Shown one piece after another: positions 13,838-25,771 of a stretch of 64,000 bases of DNA; position 1 is the stretch's first letter; each line of letters starts with the position of its first letter. The DNA is from Engraulis encrasicolus. Its lineage: Eukaryota; Chordata; Actinopteri; Clupeiformes; Engraulidae. The stretch lies in the NCBI RefSeq assembly GCF_034702125.1, contig NC_085880.1, positions 14,713,320 through 14,777,319 of the forward strand, written 5' to 3'. Position numbers and translations under genes: made by a program. A model generated the notes under the pieces. The model was not told the DNA's origin, did not search any database, and was given only the letters and a program-made list of their open reading frames with translations.

Positions 13838-14177
13838 CAGTGGTTCCCAACCTATGGGTCGCGACCCAACCTATGGGTCACCAAAGATCCACGGGGGGTC
13901 GCGAAGCCCTCTTGATTTTAAGGGGTTTCATTTTAATACCATATGTAGCCCATGTTTAATGAATGACAATTGCATAGAAGCAACAAAATTTAAGTGCTAC
14001 ATTAAACATTTATTCTGTTTTTGAACAAAGACGAATTGAGGAACAAAATGATAACTAAAATGAGTTTTCGCAGGAAACAGAGCCTATCACGCGACTCAAT
14101 GTCATGCGGGTGCTGGGTCACCAAAGCTCACAATGGTAAAAATATGGGTCCCTGGGGAAAAAGGTTGGGAACCACTG
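13838..14177. mobile_element. hAT-type MITE downstream of TMEM72
   Basis: Ends cagtggttcccaacctatgg and aaggttgggaaccactg are inverted repeats. The 8-bp target duplication ggctacat (13830-13837 and 14178-14185) is perfect. This CAGTGGTTCC terminus is widespread among vertebrate nonautonomous hAT elements. Confidence 0.92.
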
Positions 14178-14968
14178 GGCTACATAGTAAAGATGCATTA
14201 GTGCACTGCTCCACAGCACCCCCCATACCCCTTACAGTTATAAGGGGATATTACATGTCCTGACTCATCATAGCCCAATGAATGATGTGTCATTTCTAAA
14301 CATGAGAGATTACACCATTTTAACACAATTGACTTAAAGCAGTATTTTATTTTTAAGTATGGCTGACATTTACCTCATTCTTTGACCCTCTGAATATCAT
14401 GACTTGTTTAGGATGAAAAACGGTTAAGTGGAACAACAGTTAAGTGGGACAGCTCAGTTTTGTTGCCAAACTTAAGCACCTTACACCTTTTGGTCATTTT
14501 TTTCTCTAGGATGTAAGATTTTAAATATTAAGTGTGGTTGTGATGTCTTGCTGTATGCAAATGACATACAGTAACAAACAAAAATAATATTAAAGGGCCC
14601 AATGTCTTAAATATAAACATAAGGCCTAAATAATTTTCTTCATATGAAAGGTGACTGTTAAGTATCAGGTAGTTAAGATTCCATTTTTGTTCATTAAAAA
14701 AATAATAATAACAAACAATTAGTGCTGCATTTTCCATTGTCCCACTTTGCCAGTCACTTCACCACCGGTAAAGTGGGACAGGGTATTTTCGTTACAGAGG
14801 GACAGCAATTGAAATATGGTTGCTTTTCAATAAAATGTTTTGTCATCGTTTCACCATGTGTTGCCCAAATGAAGTTATTACAAGAATTCACCTTCTTTTT
14901 CAATATTTTTCAATGACCTTTTATGGCTTAAGAGTGCAGCTTAACCACAACTTTCGACCAACGTACCC
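14178..14968. other. Gene-free AT-rich stretch
   Basis: No gene is seen. Two gtTAAGTGGGACA-like words (about 14420-14455) and their inverse near 14740-14775 (tgtcccacttt, aaagtgggaca) hint at another decayed inverted-repeat element. Its boundaries could not be set. Confidence 0.35.
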
Positions 14969-15404
14969 TCCGTGATCTGGGACGAGCACGAACACACAAG
15001 TCCTCATTGAGTATCCCCAAAATCTAGCAGAAAGCATGCATTCTAATAACGCCAATCTGCAAGAATGAAGTTATATTTTGTGTGCAGTACCATTTTTCAA
15101 CAATTACAAGATAATAATAATTCTTAACATTTTCAAAAAAATATAAACTTCCCCTGCAACATCGGGTGATTTTGCGATATCCTGCCCACAGCATGGCATA
15201 TATTGCCGGAAGAGACTACACAAGATGACAGGAGAAACCAGAGAAGACAGAAGAGTATGTTAGCTTCGAACGCGATGATGAGTGGCTCAACTTCGAAGGA
15301 CGCCCATATCTATTTTAGTTAGCAATATTGATGCTGTATTCACTTTTCCTTGGACATATTATGAGTTTCAATGTGGACTTTTACGGCTCGTCCCAGATCA
15401 CGGA
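14969..15404. mobile_element. Short element with 19-bp inverted ends
   Basis: The left terminus tccgtgatctgggacgagc (14969-14987) is perfectly inverted at 15386-15404. The 436-bp interval has no coding potential. No target duplication is evident, so its class is unknown. Confidence 0.7.
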
Positions 15405-15559
15405 AATGACGTCAACGCAGCTTTAGCAGAAGAGAAGCTATAAGGATTGTGTTGATAATAATAAACTCCTGGACTGTGTACAAACTTCCAAATGCATTGT
15501 TTTGTGTGTTCTCAAAGAAGAGCCGAAAATCCCATCACTAGCTGTCACTCTCTTCACTT

Positions 15560-15715
15560 CCGCTCATGTAGCAAAAATGGTTACAAATGTCCATTGAGTT
15601 AGAACGTTGTTCACGAGCCTTTAAGAACCTGCAACAATGTTCAAATGACTCAGAATGACCATCAAATACTGTCGGAATAGCGGTATGTCGGAATGGCGGT
15701 TGACCCCCACATTAC
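15560..15715. repeat. Repeat shared with 24585-24745
   Basis: About 155 bp (agctgtcactctcttcactt ... cggaatggcggt) recur in direct orientation at 24585-24745 with scattered substitutions. Short relatives of its end (cggtatgtcggaatggc) also occur near 28430. No coding potential is recognised. Confidence 0.6.
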
Positions 15716-15759
15716 TGTACCCTTAGGACAAACAGCCACATAGCACAAAACAAACAGTA

Positions 15760-17480
15760 GACTGTGATAGGAACTCTCTCACCTGTGGGGTAATAACCAA
15801 CACGAAAGGGTAGCAAATTAATAGTCTGTTCATCTTTTTTTAAAACCATTTTTTGATTTGCAGTGATTGGGCTTCTCACCTGTGTGAAGCTAGTGGGGTC
15901 ATTTTTTGGCAATTGTGGGCATTTCTGAAATGACCCTAAGCAGCTAATAAAAACCATTACACTAATGACCTGCAGTTGTACGGCCTCTCACCTGTGTGAA
16001 GTTGTTAGGGTCTTAATTTAATTTGTTGAACACCATTACCACCACAATATGATGTCGATTTACTGACATTCAGCAGTCTCTGGCAACTAAAAACCTCATC
16101 TAGCAATTTCTGCGACTTTTTGACTGTGATAGGAACTCTCACCTGTGAGTTCATTACACACATCATGAAAGGGTAGCAAATCACGTGTGTGTCTGTTTAT
16201 CTTTATTAACATTTAATGATTTGCATTGATAGGGCTTCTCACCTGTGTGGAGCTGGTGGGGTCATTTCTGGCAATGGTGGACAAGTCTTTTTTTTCCCCG
16301 TGGCCAACAAATGCAGAGGGATTGTTCATCTTCTTACTACCATATTTAAACCAATCTCCCGAACACTAATGACCTGCAGTTGTAGGGCCTCTCACCTGTG
16401 TGAAGTTGATGGGGTCCTCATATGGTACATGTGTAACGCCATTATCACCACCCTATTTAAATTATGTTGATTTAGCGACCTTTGGCAGGCTCCAGCAACT
16501 TAAAAGCTCATCTAGCGACTTCAGCAATTTTTTGTGTGCATCTGGCAACTTACAATGACAGCACAGCAGTAAATCTTCGCTGCCACTGACTAGAAGCTTG
16601 TCTCAGGTTAAGCAGTGCTGCAGATTGGATGAGCTCTAAAAAGAAGCTAGCACTGCCCCTTTGCTTTATGAAAGTCGACATATTTTATGGAGATCAGCGA
16701 GTCGTGCTCTGGCGACTTCTGGCCGATGAGAGCCAATAACGACTTTCTGTGATTTAATTTTGGGCAACACTGGTTGAGGGATCTGTAGTGGTAGGGCCTC
16801 TCCCCTGTGTGAAGCCGCTGGGGTTACTTTGAATGTCTTGCGAGAGCGACTAACTGAGTGTTCAGAATTTCAACCCCCCTTTTAATGATCTGCAGTGGTA
16901 GGACTTCTCACCTGTGTAAAGCTAATGGGGTTGTTCAGATATAGTGGCCAGCAAGTGCAGATCAGATTTATATATGCCCGTCATATTTTAAATCAACATA
17001 TTATTCAGTTTGGATTAGCTGAGCAATATTTGGGGGAAAGCAAGAAAAAGAAGAAGACAAAGAAGCTAGACTACTTCCCCCTGAAGAATCAGCTGTCATA
17101 AGGCCTTTCATCTGTGTGGTCAATTTGGAGACCCACAGGGACAGAACATATTTGTATACAGTAGCCTATATGTAACAGCATTGTCTGTACTATATTTAAA
17201 CCATCACTTTGATGATCTGCAGTGGTATGGCTTCTCCCCTGTGTGAAAATGCTGGGGTAAAAAAAATGAAGATGCTGGGGTGAGTTTATATATCCACCTT
17301 TGGTAGCTAATTGGCCAGTGTTTGAGCAGCATACAAAAAGCTGTTTTGTACATCACAAGCGAGTCCTCCCTACCTAGACAACATATTTGTATACAGTAGC
17401 CTATACTATGTAACGGCATTATCTGTACTATATTTAAACCATCACTTTGATGATCTGCAGTGGTATGGCTTCTCCCCTGT
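15760..17480 (-). pseudogene. Field of decayed C2H2 zinc-finger units
   Basis: At least seven minus-strand sites encode the inter-finger linker of C2H2 zinc fingers, HTGEKPYHC or slight variants. They lie around 15870, 15985, 16235, 16385, 16795, 16905, 17225 and 17460. The clearest (17204-17250 and 17442-17500) read HTGEKPYHCRSS. Weaker linker traces (cacctgtg cores) occur near 15780, 16135 and 17110. The finger bodies between linkers are degraded and separated by 100-400 bp of unrelated, partly repeat-derived DNA, so no working finger array can be assembled. The parent would have been a poly-C2H2 transcription factor of the type that expands in fish. Functional fingers repeat every 84 bp. 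The irregular spacing here shows decay, or a repeat that picked up one finger and spread. Confidence 0.65.
16474..16751 (-). mobile_element. Fragment of hAT family with CAGTGTTGCC ends
   Basis: The complement begins cagtgttgcccaaaatt and continues with gttattggctc and a ...gatctcc... region, matching the start of the elements at 17643 and 23434. The far end is not clear. Confidence 0.5.
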
Positions 17481-17642
17481 GTGAAGATGCTGGGGTGATT
17501 TTATATATCCACCTCTGGTAGCTAATTGGCACGTGTTAGAGCAGCATACAAGCAGCTTTTTGTACTGTACATCATAAGCGAGTCCTCCCGAGAGAACACT
17601 GATAGGCTTGGTGCCAACCAACAACAATAGCAAGAAGAGCAG

Positions 17643-18090
17643 CAGTGTTGCCAAAAAAACAGCCAAAGTTGCTATTGGCTCGCTGAAAAGACGGTAGATG
17701 ACGTCATCTTCATGTTACGTGTGACGTCACAGCATCATGCACGCTGTGCTGATCTGTAGAAAACGTGCCCACACGTGACCTTATTGCCAGCCTTAATGCG
17801 AGATTGGATGTGTTATTAAAACAAAAACAAAAAAATGCCGTCCAGCGGGTGGGGCTGGTTTACTAGGCTAGCCCACATACATACATTCATAATTCAAATG
17901 GGTAGTGCTAGCTACTTTTAGGAGATCAGAGCTAATCTGCAGCAGTGCTTCACCGTGAAAAATGCCTCTGACGGCGGTGCAGCTTTACAATTATGTTGAA
18001 ACACAATGATTTTGTCAATGAAAAGGCTCGTTTTTAGTCGCCAGGGATGGCAAAAACTTGTTAAATGTAGCAACAAAGTTGCAAACTTGA
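17643..18090 (+). mobile_element. 5' part of hAT family with CAGTGTTGCC ends
   Basis: It starts cagtgttgcc and shares gttgctattggctcgctgaa, ggagatcagagctaatct and gtcgccagggatgg with the complete copy at 23434-24332. The matching gcaacactg right end is not found, so the copy is truncated or interrupted. A further diverged piece lies at about 25060-25265. Confidence 0.55.
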
Positions 18091-19394
18091 CAACAATGGA
18101 AGTGGTGGATTTGTTTACAGCTGGAGGACCAAGAGGAATTTCCATGGTGGTGGCCAATCATGAAAATGCCACTTGCTTGGTAGATGTCTTTAATAATAGT
18201 CTAGGCAGGATTTCTGAAAAGGTGCTTATTTAAGGTCCTGAAGGCAAATCATGTTAATTTTCGGCATACAACTGATTTAGGGGTATTCAAGGGTGCTGAA
18301 TCCAAATCTGCCGTATGCCGGACGCAAAAATGTACCGAAATGCCTCAAAACGGGCAAAATCCAATATGGCCGCCGCCACAGTTTTAAAATCCTGCAATCA
18401 CTTTTCTTTTGGACTAAATAAGGTATGAATTTGAAAATAGCACTTATTTTTATGTTTTCAGACATGGGGAAAGCCATTATGTCATCAGATTTAAGCTCAG
18501 ATTGGAGGAAAATGCTTATGTCATTGGCTGGCAGCCATTTTAAAAGCAGAGAGCCTCATATTGTCAACGATTTTTAACATTTTTACTAATCTTTCAAGAT
18601 CCACAGAAAAAAATGCTCTTTGTCTCTGTGAACACAAATACTACAGAAAACTACACTGAACTGTCTACTTTCACCTGAAAAAAGAAGTTTGTGTCTACCT
18701 TTTTCCATTCTTTAGTTATGGGCAGTAGAACATGGGATGACACCACAAAAAAACACTGATTTTTGACCCCAAAATACTGCACTTCTCACTGCCCATATTT
18801 TTGCTTTAAGGACATATTGTCTTTGATAGTGTTCATGTTTGATATACAACATTTTCAGGGGGTTTGAAGGGTGCTTAATGGCTTTAATTTCCATAGTACA
18901 TCAAAATGAAGGAATCCAATATGGCCGCCGTCACCAGTCTACAGTGTACATTTCTTTGATTACACAAGGTAAACTCTTAAGTACATTATGTAGCATCAGG
19001 TTTTCATACAAGGATAATTAATTTCCATACTCAGATTTAAGATAGATATCAAAGGAAATTATTTCAGTGTAGACTGAATTCATGTTTGCAACAGCAGATT
19101 ACCTTTTCCATAAATTGACCATTTGTATTTAAATCTCTCCCTATTTCAATTACACTTTTAATGCATTATACCATGAAAAATGTTTCCACCTCAAACCACC
19201 TCACAATGTTTCCACACCTCTTCACCCATAAAAAATAAATGCACACAAGAGTCTGAAAGTCCCTAAATCGAATATTTTCTAATATTATCCTTTGTACAAT
19301 GGGAATTACTTCATGTTTGCCGGTTTAATTGCTGTGCTCAGATCAGTGTATATCTAGGCCTATAAAGGGGATCAAGAGGCAGACTGATGTGAAT

Positions 19395-19450
19395 AATATA
19401 TAGAATAGAATAGAATAGAATAGAATAGAGTGTACAGATAAGGGAGTGGC

Positions 19451-19495
<45 letters not shown>
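19395..19495. repeat. (AATAG)n and (GT)n microsatellites
   Basis: A short tagaatagaatagaatag run at about 19400-19428 is followed by about 43 bp of GT (19452-19494), inside the large inverted-arm element. Confidence 0.85.
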
Positions 19496-19497
<2 letters not shown>

Positions 19498-19974
19498 ATA
19501 TACATAAAGGACATACTCAGGCTGGTATTGCACATCAGTCATCCAAAGTTATTGCATAGATTGTCTTGCTTAATGTACATATTTCAGCTGAGATGGCCAC
19601 TCTGTGACAATTATAACCATTAATTACAAGGCTGGTCTTTGTTCTGTAGTACGGCAAGAATTCAGCTCAACACATTGCACTGTATCAATTATTGCACAAC
19701 AACCGGAGGATGGAAGGAGATCAGGGGAACAAGAGATTGTAATGAACAGTCAGACAGTCCATGTGTGTGAAATGTGGTTTTAGTCTTTGGTCCTTACTTT
19801 GATGATACATCTGTAGTGCCAATGATACATCTGTACAGACCCAAGAACTCAGAACCAGGATAATGTCCAAGACAATGTTTTAGCTCTGTGACAGTGGGAA
19901 GTTCAGAGAGGGCTAGGTCTATTCTCGCTATAGGTGTGCCTCCTGAATGCAGCAATAATCTCTTTGGTTTTCTT

Positions 19975-20312
19975 TTCATTGAAAGTGAAAGTGAAAAGTG
20001 AAAGCCCATTGGGAAACTCCAACTCCCATTGTCATTGTGACACAGCACTCCACAGCACACAAGTGAACACTGCACACTACGAAATTGCATTTATGCCTCA
20101 CCCGTGCAAGGGGGCAGCCCTCAGTGGCGCCCCATGGGAAGCAGTGCGGTGGGACGGTACCATGCTCAGGGTACCTCAGTCATGAAGGAGGATGGGGGAG
20201 AGAGCACTGTCTGGTTGATTACTCCCCCCACCAACCTGGCGGGTCGGGAGTGGAACCGGCAACCTCTGGGATGCAAGTCTGACGCCCTAACCGCTCACCC
20301 ATGACTGCCCTT
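19975..20312 (-). mobile_element. tRNA-derived SINE
   Basis: On the minus strand the head reads gcagtcatgggtgagcggtt (A-box-like, near 20300) and ggttccactcc (B-box-like, near 20250), arranged as in a class II tRNA (Leu/Ser type) but too degraded to be a tRNA gene. A body of about 200 bp and a gaaagtgaaa-type tail follow. SINEs of this form are common in fish. Confidence 0.7.
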
Positions 20313-20658
20313 ATTCAGAGTTAGAGAAATTTGTCTCGGTCTCTGTACACCAGGCTGCCACCTTCAGTCCCTTTTGCTGGTCATGCTGCAGTCATGGACA
20401 GATAGACTTTAGATGGGGGGCTCAGCATGCAGCCATGTGGGGATCCAGCCCTGCTGAACAGGGGAGCAGGAGGAAAAGAGAGTCAGTCTGTTATCTTCTG
20501 TTGGTAGAATTGTGCAAGTATAGACTTTAAATTGGCCTAGTTAAAATATACTGGAATGTACATCTGCAGTGTATCAATAACGATGCTCAGCTGGAGAGAG
20601 AGAGAGCCAATGGCAGGCAGAAGAGCAAGTGGTAGTTTTAAGGTGCCGAGGCACAGAA

Positions 20659-21062
20659 ATGGGCACTTCCCTGTCTTTCTCACATGAACACAATATTCAA
20701 AAATGGACTGCTAATTAACCCATTTTGTCCTAAGCCCTTTTTGGGAAAGGGTGCCCTCTTCCTATTAAATCTGCAATGTCTCAGCCTCCGAAGCACATAC
20801 AAACATAAAATGAGTTACATTTAAAAACCAATACCCTCCCCTTGCATTGTAATGTGTTCATTCAGCTCTAACATACCCACATAGTTAATAAAACAGCTAA
20901 AATCTCAAGATCCTGAAAAACCTATTTGTGTTTCCAGGACACAATGGGTTAAGTTATACGAGGAGGAGGTATCAAAAATCAGAATGTCCTTGCTGACTTG
21001 GAATGTCCATTTTTGAATATTGTGTTCATGTGCTGTGAGAAAGACGAGGGTGCCCATTTCTA
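20659..21062. repeat. Inverted repeat (about 50-bp arms) enclosing a TTAA element
   Basis: The left arm, about 20659-20709 (gaaatgggca ... caatattcaaaaatggac), is mirrored at about 21003-21062 (gtccatttttgaatattg ... tgcccatttct). The spacer contains the 238-bp TTAA-flanked element listed separately. Confidence 0.75.
20715..20952. mobile_element. piggyBac-like MITE (TTAA target)
   Basis: Ends ttaacccattttgtcct and ...aggacacaatgggttaa are inverted repeats including the TTAA target duplicated at both sides (20715-20718 and 20949-20952). Duplication of TTAA is the signature of piggyBac-type insertion. There is no transposase. Confidence 0.75.
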
Positions 21063-23433
21063 TTAGCCTTGCGCACCATCCTACGTATTTCCGCCAAGAG
21101 ACTTGACTCCACACTACTTCTGATACCAGTTTATATATATACCAAATCCTATATATGCACATACAGTCACCCTCCTCTACTCTAACCAAAATTGTTTACT
21201 TGGTATACTAAGTTAACCTATTCCTAATCACCCCTCCTGGAGTTGCTGAATTGCAGCAACTGCTTGACTCCATGTACGCCATGCCACTTCTTGCAGATGC
21301 AGTGTTGGATGAGGCAAGCACAAGTTGTGATGTCTTTGTGTGCCTTGAGAATACATGGGTTCTAAATTTTGTTTATAACCTGACTGCGAACCTAGCCGCG
21401 CACAACTCAGCCTCTGATTGTTGGAAACCGCTGTCTGTCAAAAAAAAAAAAAGCTCACGTGGTTGGCTGCCAGTGTCTTGCCCCTCTTCATAACATTGTG
21501 TTAATAAACAATGAGAACCCATGTATAAGTGGCAGATACAGGAGCAGTGGGACTAAAGCCCTGTTCAATACCACCCATCCCACTTCGGTGACTGGCAGGA
21601 GGATAGGAAGGGGTATGTGTGCCTGACTCAATATAGAGATTTGATAATGTGGGGCATTTTATGTAACCATGTGACATCTGAATTAGATAGGACTGATCAT
21701 TGCAAAACGCCATACTTTGCTTTTGTTGCATTTGCAGCAAAAGTGCCATGCAGTGCATGATATTGTGTGTCCTACCAAATCACTGGAGAGGAGGAGGTTG
21801 ATAGGCCTAATTGTTGGGAAGGAGTTAGCATATATCAAGTAAATTCCTCACAATAACATAAACTGTTTTGATCCACGTTTCACCTTTCCACCATCGAAAG
21901 ATATAATGTAAGCACCGCAATAAAATCGGCAAACAATGAATTCCTGCACAAAATGTAGATGTGCATATTATATTTAGGCACATTCAGACTTATGTGTGTA
22001 AATATGTCTCATAATGGAAGAGGTGGATTGAGGTGGACATATTGCATCATGTTATAATAAGCATTAAAATAAAAGTGGAAGTAGAGAAAACATTTTCATT
22101 CAAAAGAACAGCGTATTGACATGAAAGTCAACTGTCACTTGTAAACATGAATTCAACCTATGAAATCATGTCCTTTGATTCTAATCTTAAATCTGAGTAT
22201 GGAGATGAATTCTCCATGTATGACAACCTATAGCTACAATGTAATTAAGAGTCCACCATGTCTGGTGATGGCGTCCATATTCGATTAATTCATTTTGAGG
22301 TAGGCCTATTAGAGAGGTTTTGAGCCTACTGTAATACACAGTATATTTGAATATTTGAATTAAGCACCCTTCAAAACCCCTGAAAATGCTGCATATCAAA
22401 CATGAACACTATCAAAGACACTTTGTCCTTAAAGCAAAAATGTGGGAGATGAGACAAGTGCAGTATTTTGGGGTCAAAAAATATTGTTTTTTTGTGGTGT
22501 CACCCTATGTTCCTGTTGCAATCATGCATTCAGACTACATTGAAATAATTTCCTTTGATATCTATCTTAAATCTGAGTATGGAAATTAATTATCCCTGTA
22601 TGAAAACCTAATGCTACATAATGTACTTAAGAGTTTACCTTGTGTAATCAAAGAAACGTACACTGTAGACTGGTGACGGTGACCATATTGGATTCCTTCA
22701 TTTTGATGTACTATGGGAATATACATTTATTTATACATCATATTGGCATTAAGCACCCTTCAACCCCCCTGAAAATGTTGCACATCAAACATGAACACTA
22801 TCAAAGACAATATGTCCTTAAAGATATGGGCAGAGAGAAGTGCAGTATTGTTTTTTTTTGTGGTGTCATCCCATGTTCTACTGCCCATAACTAAAGAATG
22901 GAAAAAGGTAGACACAAACTTCTTTTTTCAGGTGAAAGTAGACAGTTCAGTGTAGTTTTCTGTAGTATTTGTGTTCACAGAGACAAAGAGCATTTTTTTC
23001 TGTGAATCTTGAAAGATTAGTCAAAATTTTAAAAATCGCTGACAATATGAGGCTCTCTGCTTTTAAAATGGCTGCCAGCCAATGGCATAAGCATTTTCTT
23101 CCAAGCTGAGCTTACATCTGATGACATAAGGGCTTTCCCCATGTCTGAAAACATAAAAATAAGTGCTATTTTCAAATTCATACCTTATTTAGTCCAAAAG
23201 AAAAGTGATTGCAGGATTTTAACACGGTGGCGGCGGCCATATTGGATTTTGCCCGTTTGAGGCATTTCGGTACATTTTTGCGTCCGGCATACGGCAGATT
23301 TGGATTCAGCACCCTTGAATACCCCTAAATCAGTTGTATGCCGAAAATTAACATGATTTGCCTTCAGGTGTCAACTTTTTGGAAAAATGACCTTGNCTAT
23401 AAATGAAAAGTACAACTACTCCTGACTGCCAGG

Positions 23434-24332
23434 CAGTGTTGCAAAACAAAACTTGTCAAAAGTTGCTATTGGCTCGCTGAAAAGTCGCTAGATGACATCA
23501 AAGCATCACGCAAGGCACGCTTCTCTCTGGGAAGCGTGCCCACATTCATACTTCTAATGGGCAGTGCTAGCTTTTTGGAGATCAGAGCTAATCTACAGCC
23601 GACCTCATCCGTGGAAAATTATTTTGAGGGCAGCACAGAGTTACAATTATTTTAGAAACCAATGGTTTAGTCACTAAAAAGGCACGTTTTTCAAAGTCGC
23701 CAGATTAACCTAAAAGACATTAAAGCCGGGCATACACTGTGCGATATTTTCACTCGTGGGTCTTAAGCTTCTGCTCACACTGCACGATGGAATTTCACTG
23801 TTTAAAAGTTCACAACTCACGACTCACGTCCTCACACTATACGAGCCGACAGTCGGATGCGAGCGAAATGCTTCCACCGTACGACGCGACAGGCATGTTT
23901 CCCCGGTCTGCAGAGGAGGTAACATGCGCACCTGAGGTGGAGATGAGGTCGCGCTCAACAGCGAATCGCACGGCCCTATTTATTTGCACATGTGAAGTGT
24001 CAAATCGGGTCGTAGCACTGCTTTAACTGTGCGATTTACGCACGAGCCATGACCAGAATTTCAAACCGTTTTGATTTTCTTGCGACCCTGCGATTGCACG
24101 ACCTTGAGGCGAAATCGCTTGTCCTTACCCCATGTACACTGCACGATGAGAGACTCACGATTGACCTGCGATTGAGCAAGAAATCGGCCCGACTCTCAAA
24201 AAGTCGTGCGAGTGCCAAATTGGGGCAAAATCGGGGCAAAAGTCGCACAGTGTAAGCCCAGCTTAAGTCGCCAGGGATGGCCAAAAGTCACTAAACCTAG
24301 CCGGAAAAACCCCTGTTGAATTGGCAACACTG
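23434..24332. mobile_element. hAT element, complete copy, interrupted by a TTAA MITE
   Basis: It starts cagtgttgc and ends ttggcaacactg. The 8-bp flanks ctgccagg (23426-23433) and ctaccagg (24333-24340) match at 7 of 8 positions. The body matches the partial copies at 16.5 and 17.6 kb. A TTAA-flanked MITE (23720-24266) is inserted in it. It is nonautonomous. Confidence 0.8.
23720..24266. mobile_element. TTAA-flanked MITE, copy 1 (CpG-rich)
   Basis: TTAA (23720-23723 and 24263-24266) flanks inverted ends agccgggcatacactgtgcga and tcgcacagtgtaagcccagct. The interior is unusually CpG-rich for this window. Copy 2 is at 28720-29217. A piggyBac-type origin is inferred from the TTAA target. Short in-frame stretches are not recognisable proteins. 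Confidence 0.8.
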
Positions 24333-25347
24333 CTACCAGGAAAATGATCCCCCACGAGACATCAAGATATCACAGGAGTCTTGCCACAGAAAACACCGCT
24401 CCAAGATTCATCACTGTAAAAATTGGGGTCAGCTGTTCTGCTTACATACCGCCATTCCGACATTGACTTTTTATTGCAAAAAAAAAAAAACCCAGCTTGC
24501 AGGAACTGTTTTCAGACCCTACCTGTAAGGGCATTTGGACCGTGACAAAATAAGACACTAAATTATACCCTAACCCTATAATTGAGCTGTCACTCTCTCC
24601 ACTTCCGCTCATGTAGCAACATTGGTGCAAATGTCAATGAGTTAGAACGTTGTTCACGTGCCTTTACGTACTTGCAACAATGTTCAAATGACTCGGAATG
24701 ACAATCAAAAACTGTTGGAATGGCGGTATGTCGAAATGGCCGGGTGTCCCCACTGCTCCCACAGCTAGCTTACACCCCGCCATTCCTACATTTTTTATAG
24801 CAGGAACCATTTTTGTGTTGCCGGCTGTTATAATAATATATAGCCAAATAGCCGCGGCTAAAGCATGGACTGTGTTTAATTTGGCTAGCCGATGTAGCAA
24901 GTTAATGAGACATTCAGATTGTTTTCCCCCATAAAGAGGTGTAACGCACATTTACGAGCAAAATACCCGGATGTCTGTATGTGCGTATTCCTGCTCCCAT
25001 ATTTTTAAGAATTTATTCAAATATCGGCCCTAAGAGGACGTGCCTTTCTCTCCGCCATGCAGTTTTGCCAATTTAGCAACTAAAAACCTCATCCATCGAC
25101 TTTATCTGGGTTTTATGTGGTGCATCTGGCGACTTTTGAAAATGTGCATTTTCAATGACAAAATAATTGTTTTTCAACATAATTGTAACTCTGCGCCGCC
25201 ATCGGAAGCGTTTCCCACGGTTAAGCAGGTAGGGCTGCAGATTAGCTTTAATCTCCAAACAGTAGCTACCATTGCCAATTTGTACCTTGAACGAAGGTTA
25301 CATACCGCCATTGACGTGGGTTAGTTCACACTTGTAAACACTTACAA

Positions 25348-25771
25348 CCAAAGAAACTCAACTGAAGAACAATCTCTCGGGGGGGAAATGCATTGGCCAC
25401 GGTGTAGTACGGGGGCGTTGCCTGAGGACACGAGTGGATGGAAAATGAACTCCCTTGCACATGGTCATTGGGTGCGATGGATACAATTTCCGTACTCCCT
25501 TGCGCATGGTCAGTGGGGGCGACACCATGATGGATCATTTGTGGCCAAATTAACGGCAGCTGTTGGTCAGCAGTAATTGCTGGGGTAATTAAGGACAGCT
25601 GACAAACATTCTCGCTGTCCTATGACCTGTTCCTTGCGGAAGTGTCATTGCATGCCCTGATGCTTCCAATACTGACCTAGAAGAAGAAGAACATTTCCGT
25701 ACTCCCCTCGCCATAATTTTGTACTACGCTGTTATGACGTGAGTAAGCCCTCTTGTCTCAAGCCTCTTTGC
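25348..25771. mobile_element. Short copy of the CCAAAGA-ended element
   Basis: This 424-bp interval matches both ends of the longer element at 41619-42810 (ccaaagaaactcaa at the left, ttgtctcaagcctctttg at the right), with cacggtgtagtacgggggcg and gctgttatgacgtgagtaag inside. It lacks about 0.77 kb present in the other copy. Confidence 0.65.

Larger units (their letters stand above)
18237..23368. mobile_element. 5.1-kb element with long (about 0.85 kb) inverted arms
   Basis: The left arm (18237 to about 19085) and right arm (about 22515-23368) are inverted copies of high similarity over nearly their whole length. For example, cctgaaggcaaatcatgtta at the left is mirrored by the complement ending at 23368. 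Just inside the right arm, a related 390-bp unit is tandemly repeated (about 22150-22540 and 22545-22885). The interior (19.1-22.1 kb) has no long reading frame but holds a SINE and a smaller nested inverted element. No target duplication is clear at the outer ends. The long-arm, foldback-like architecture resembles a nonautonomous DNA transposon. Superfamily is undetermined. Confidence 0.75.
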
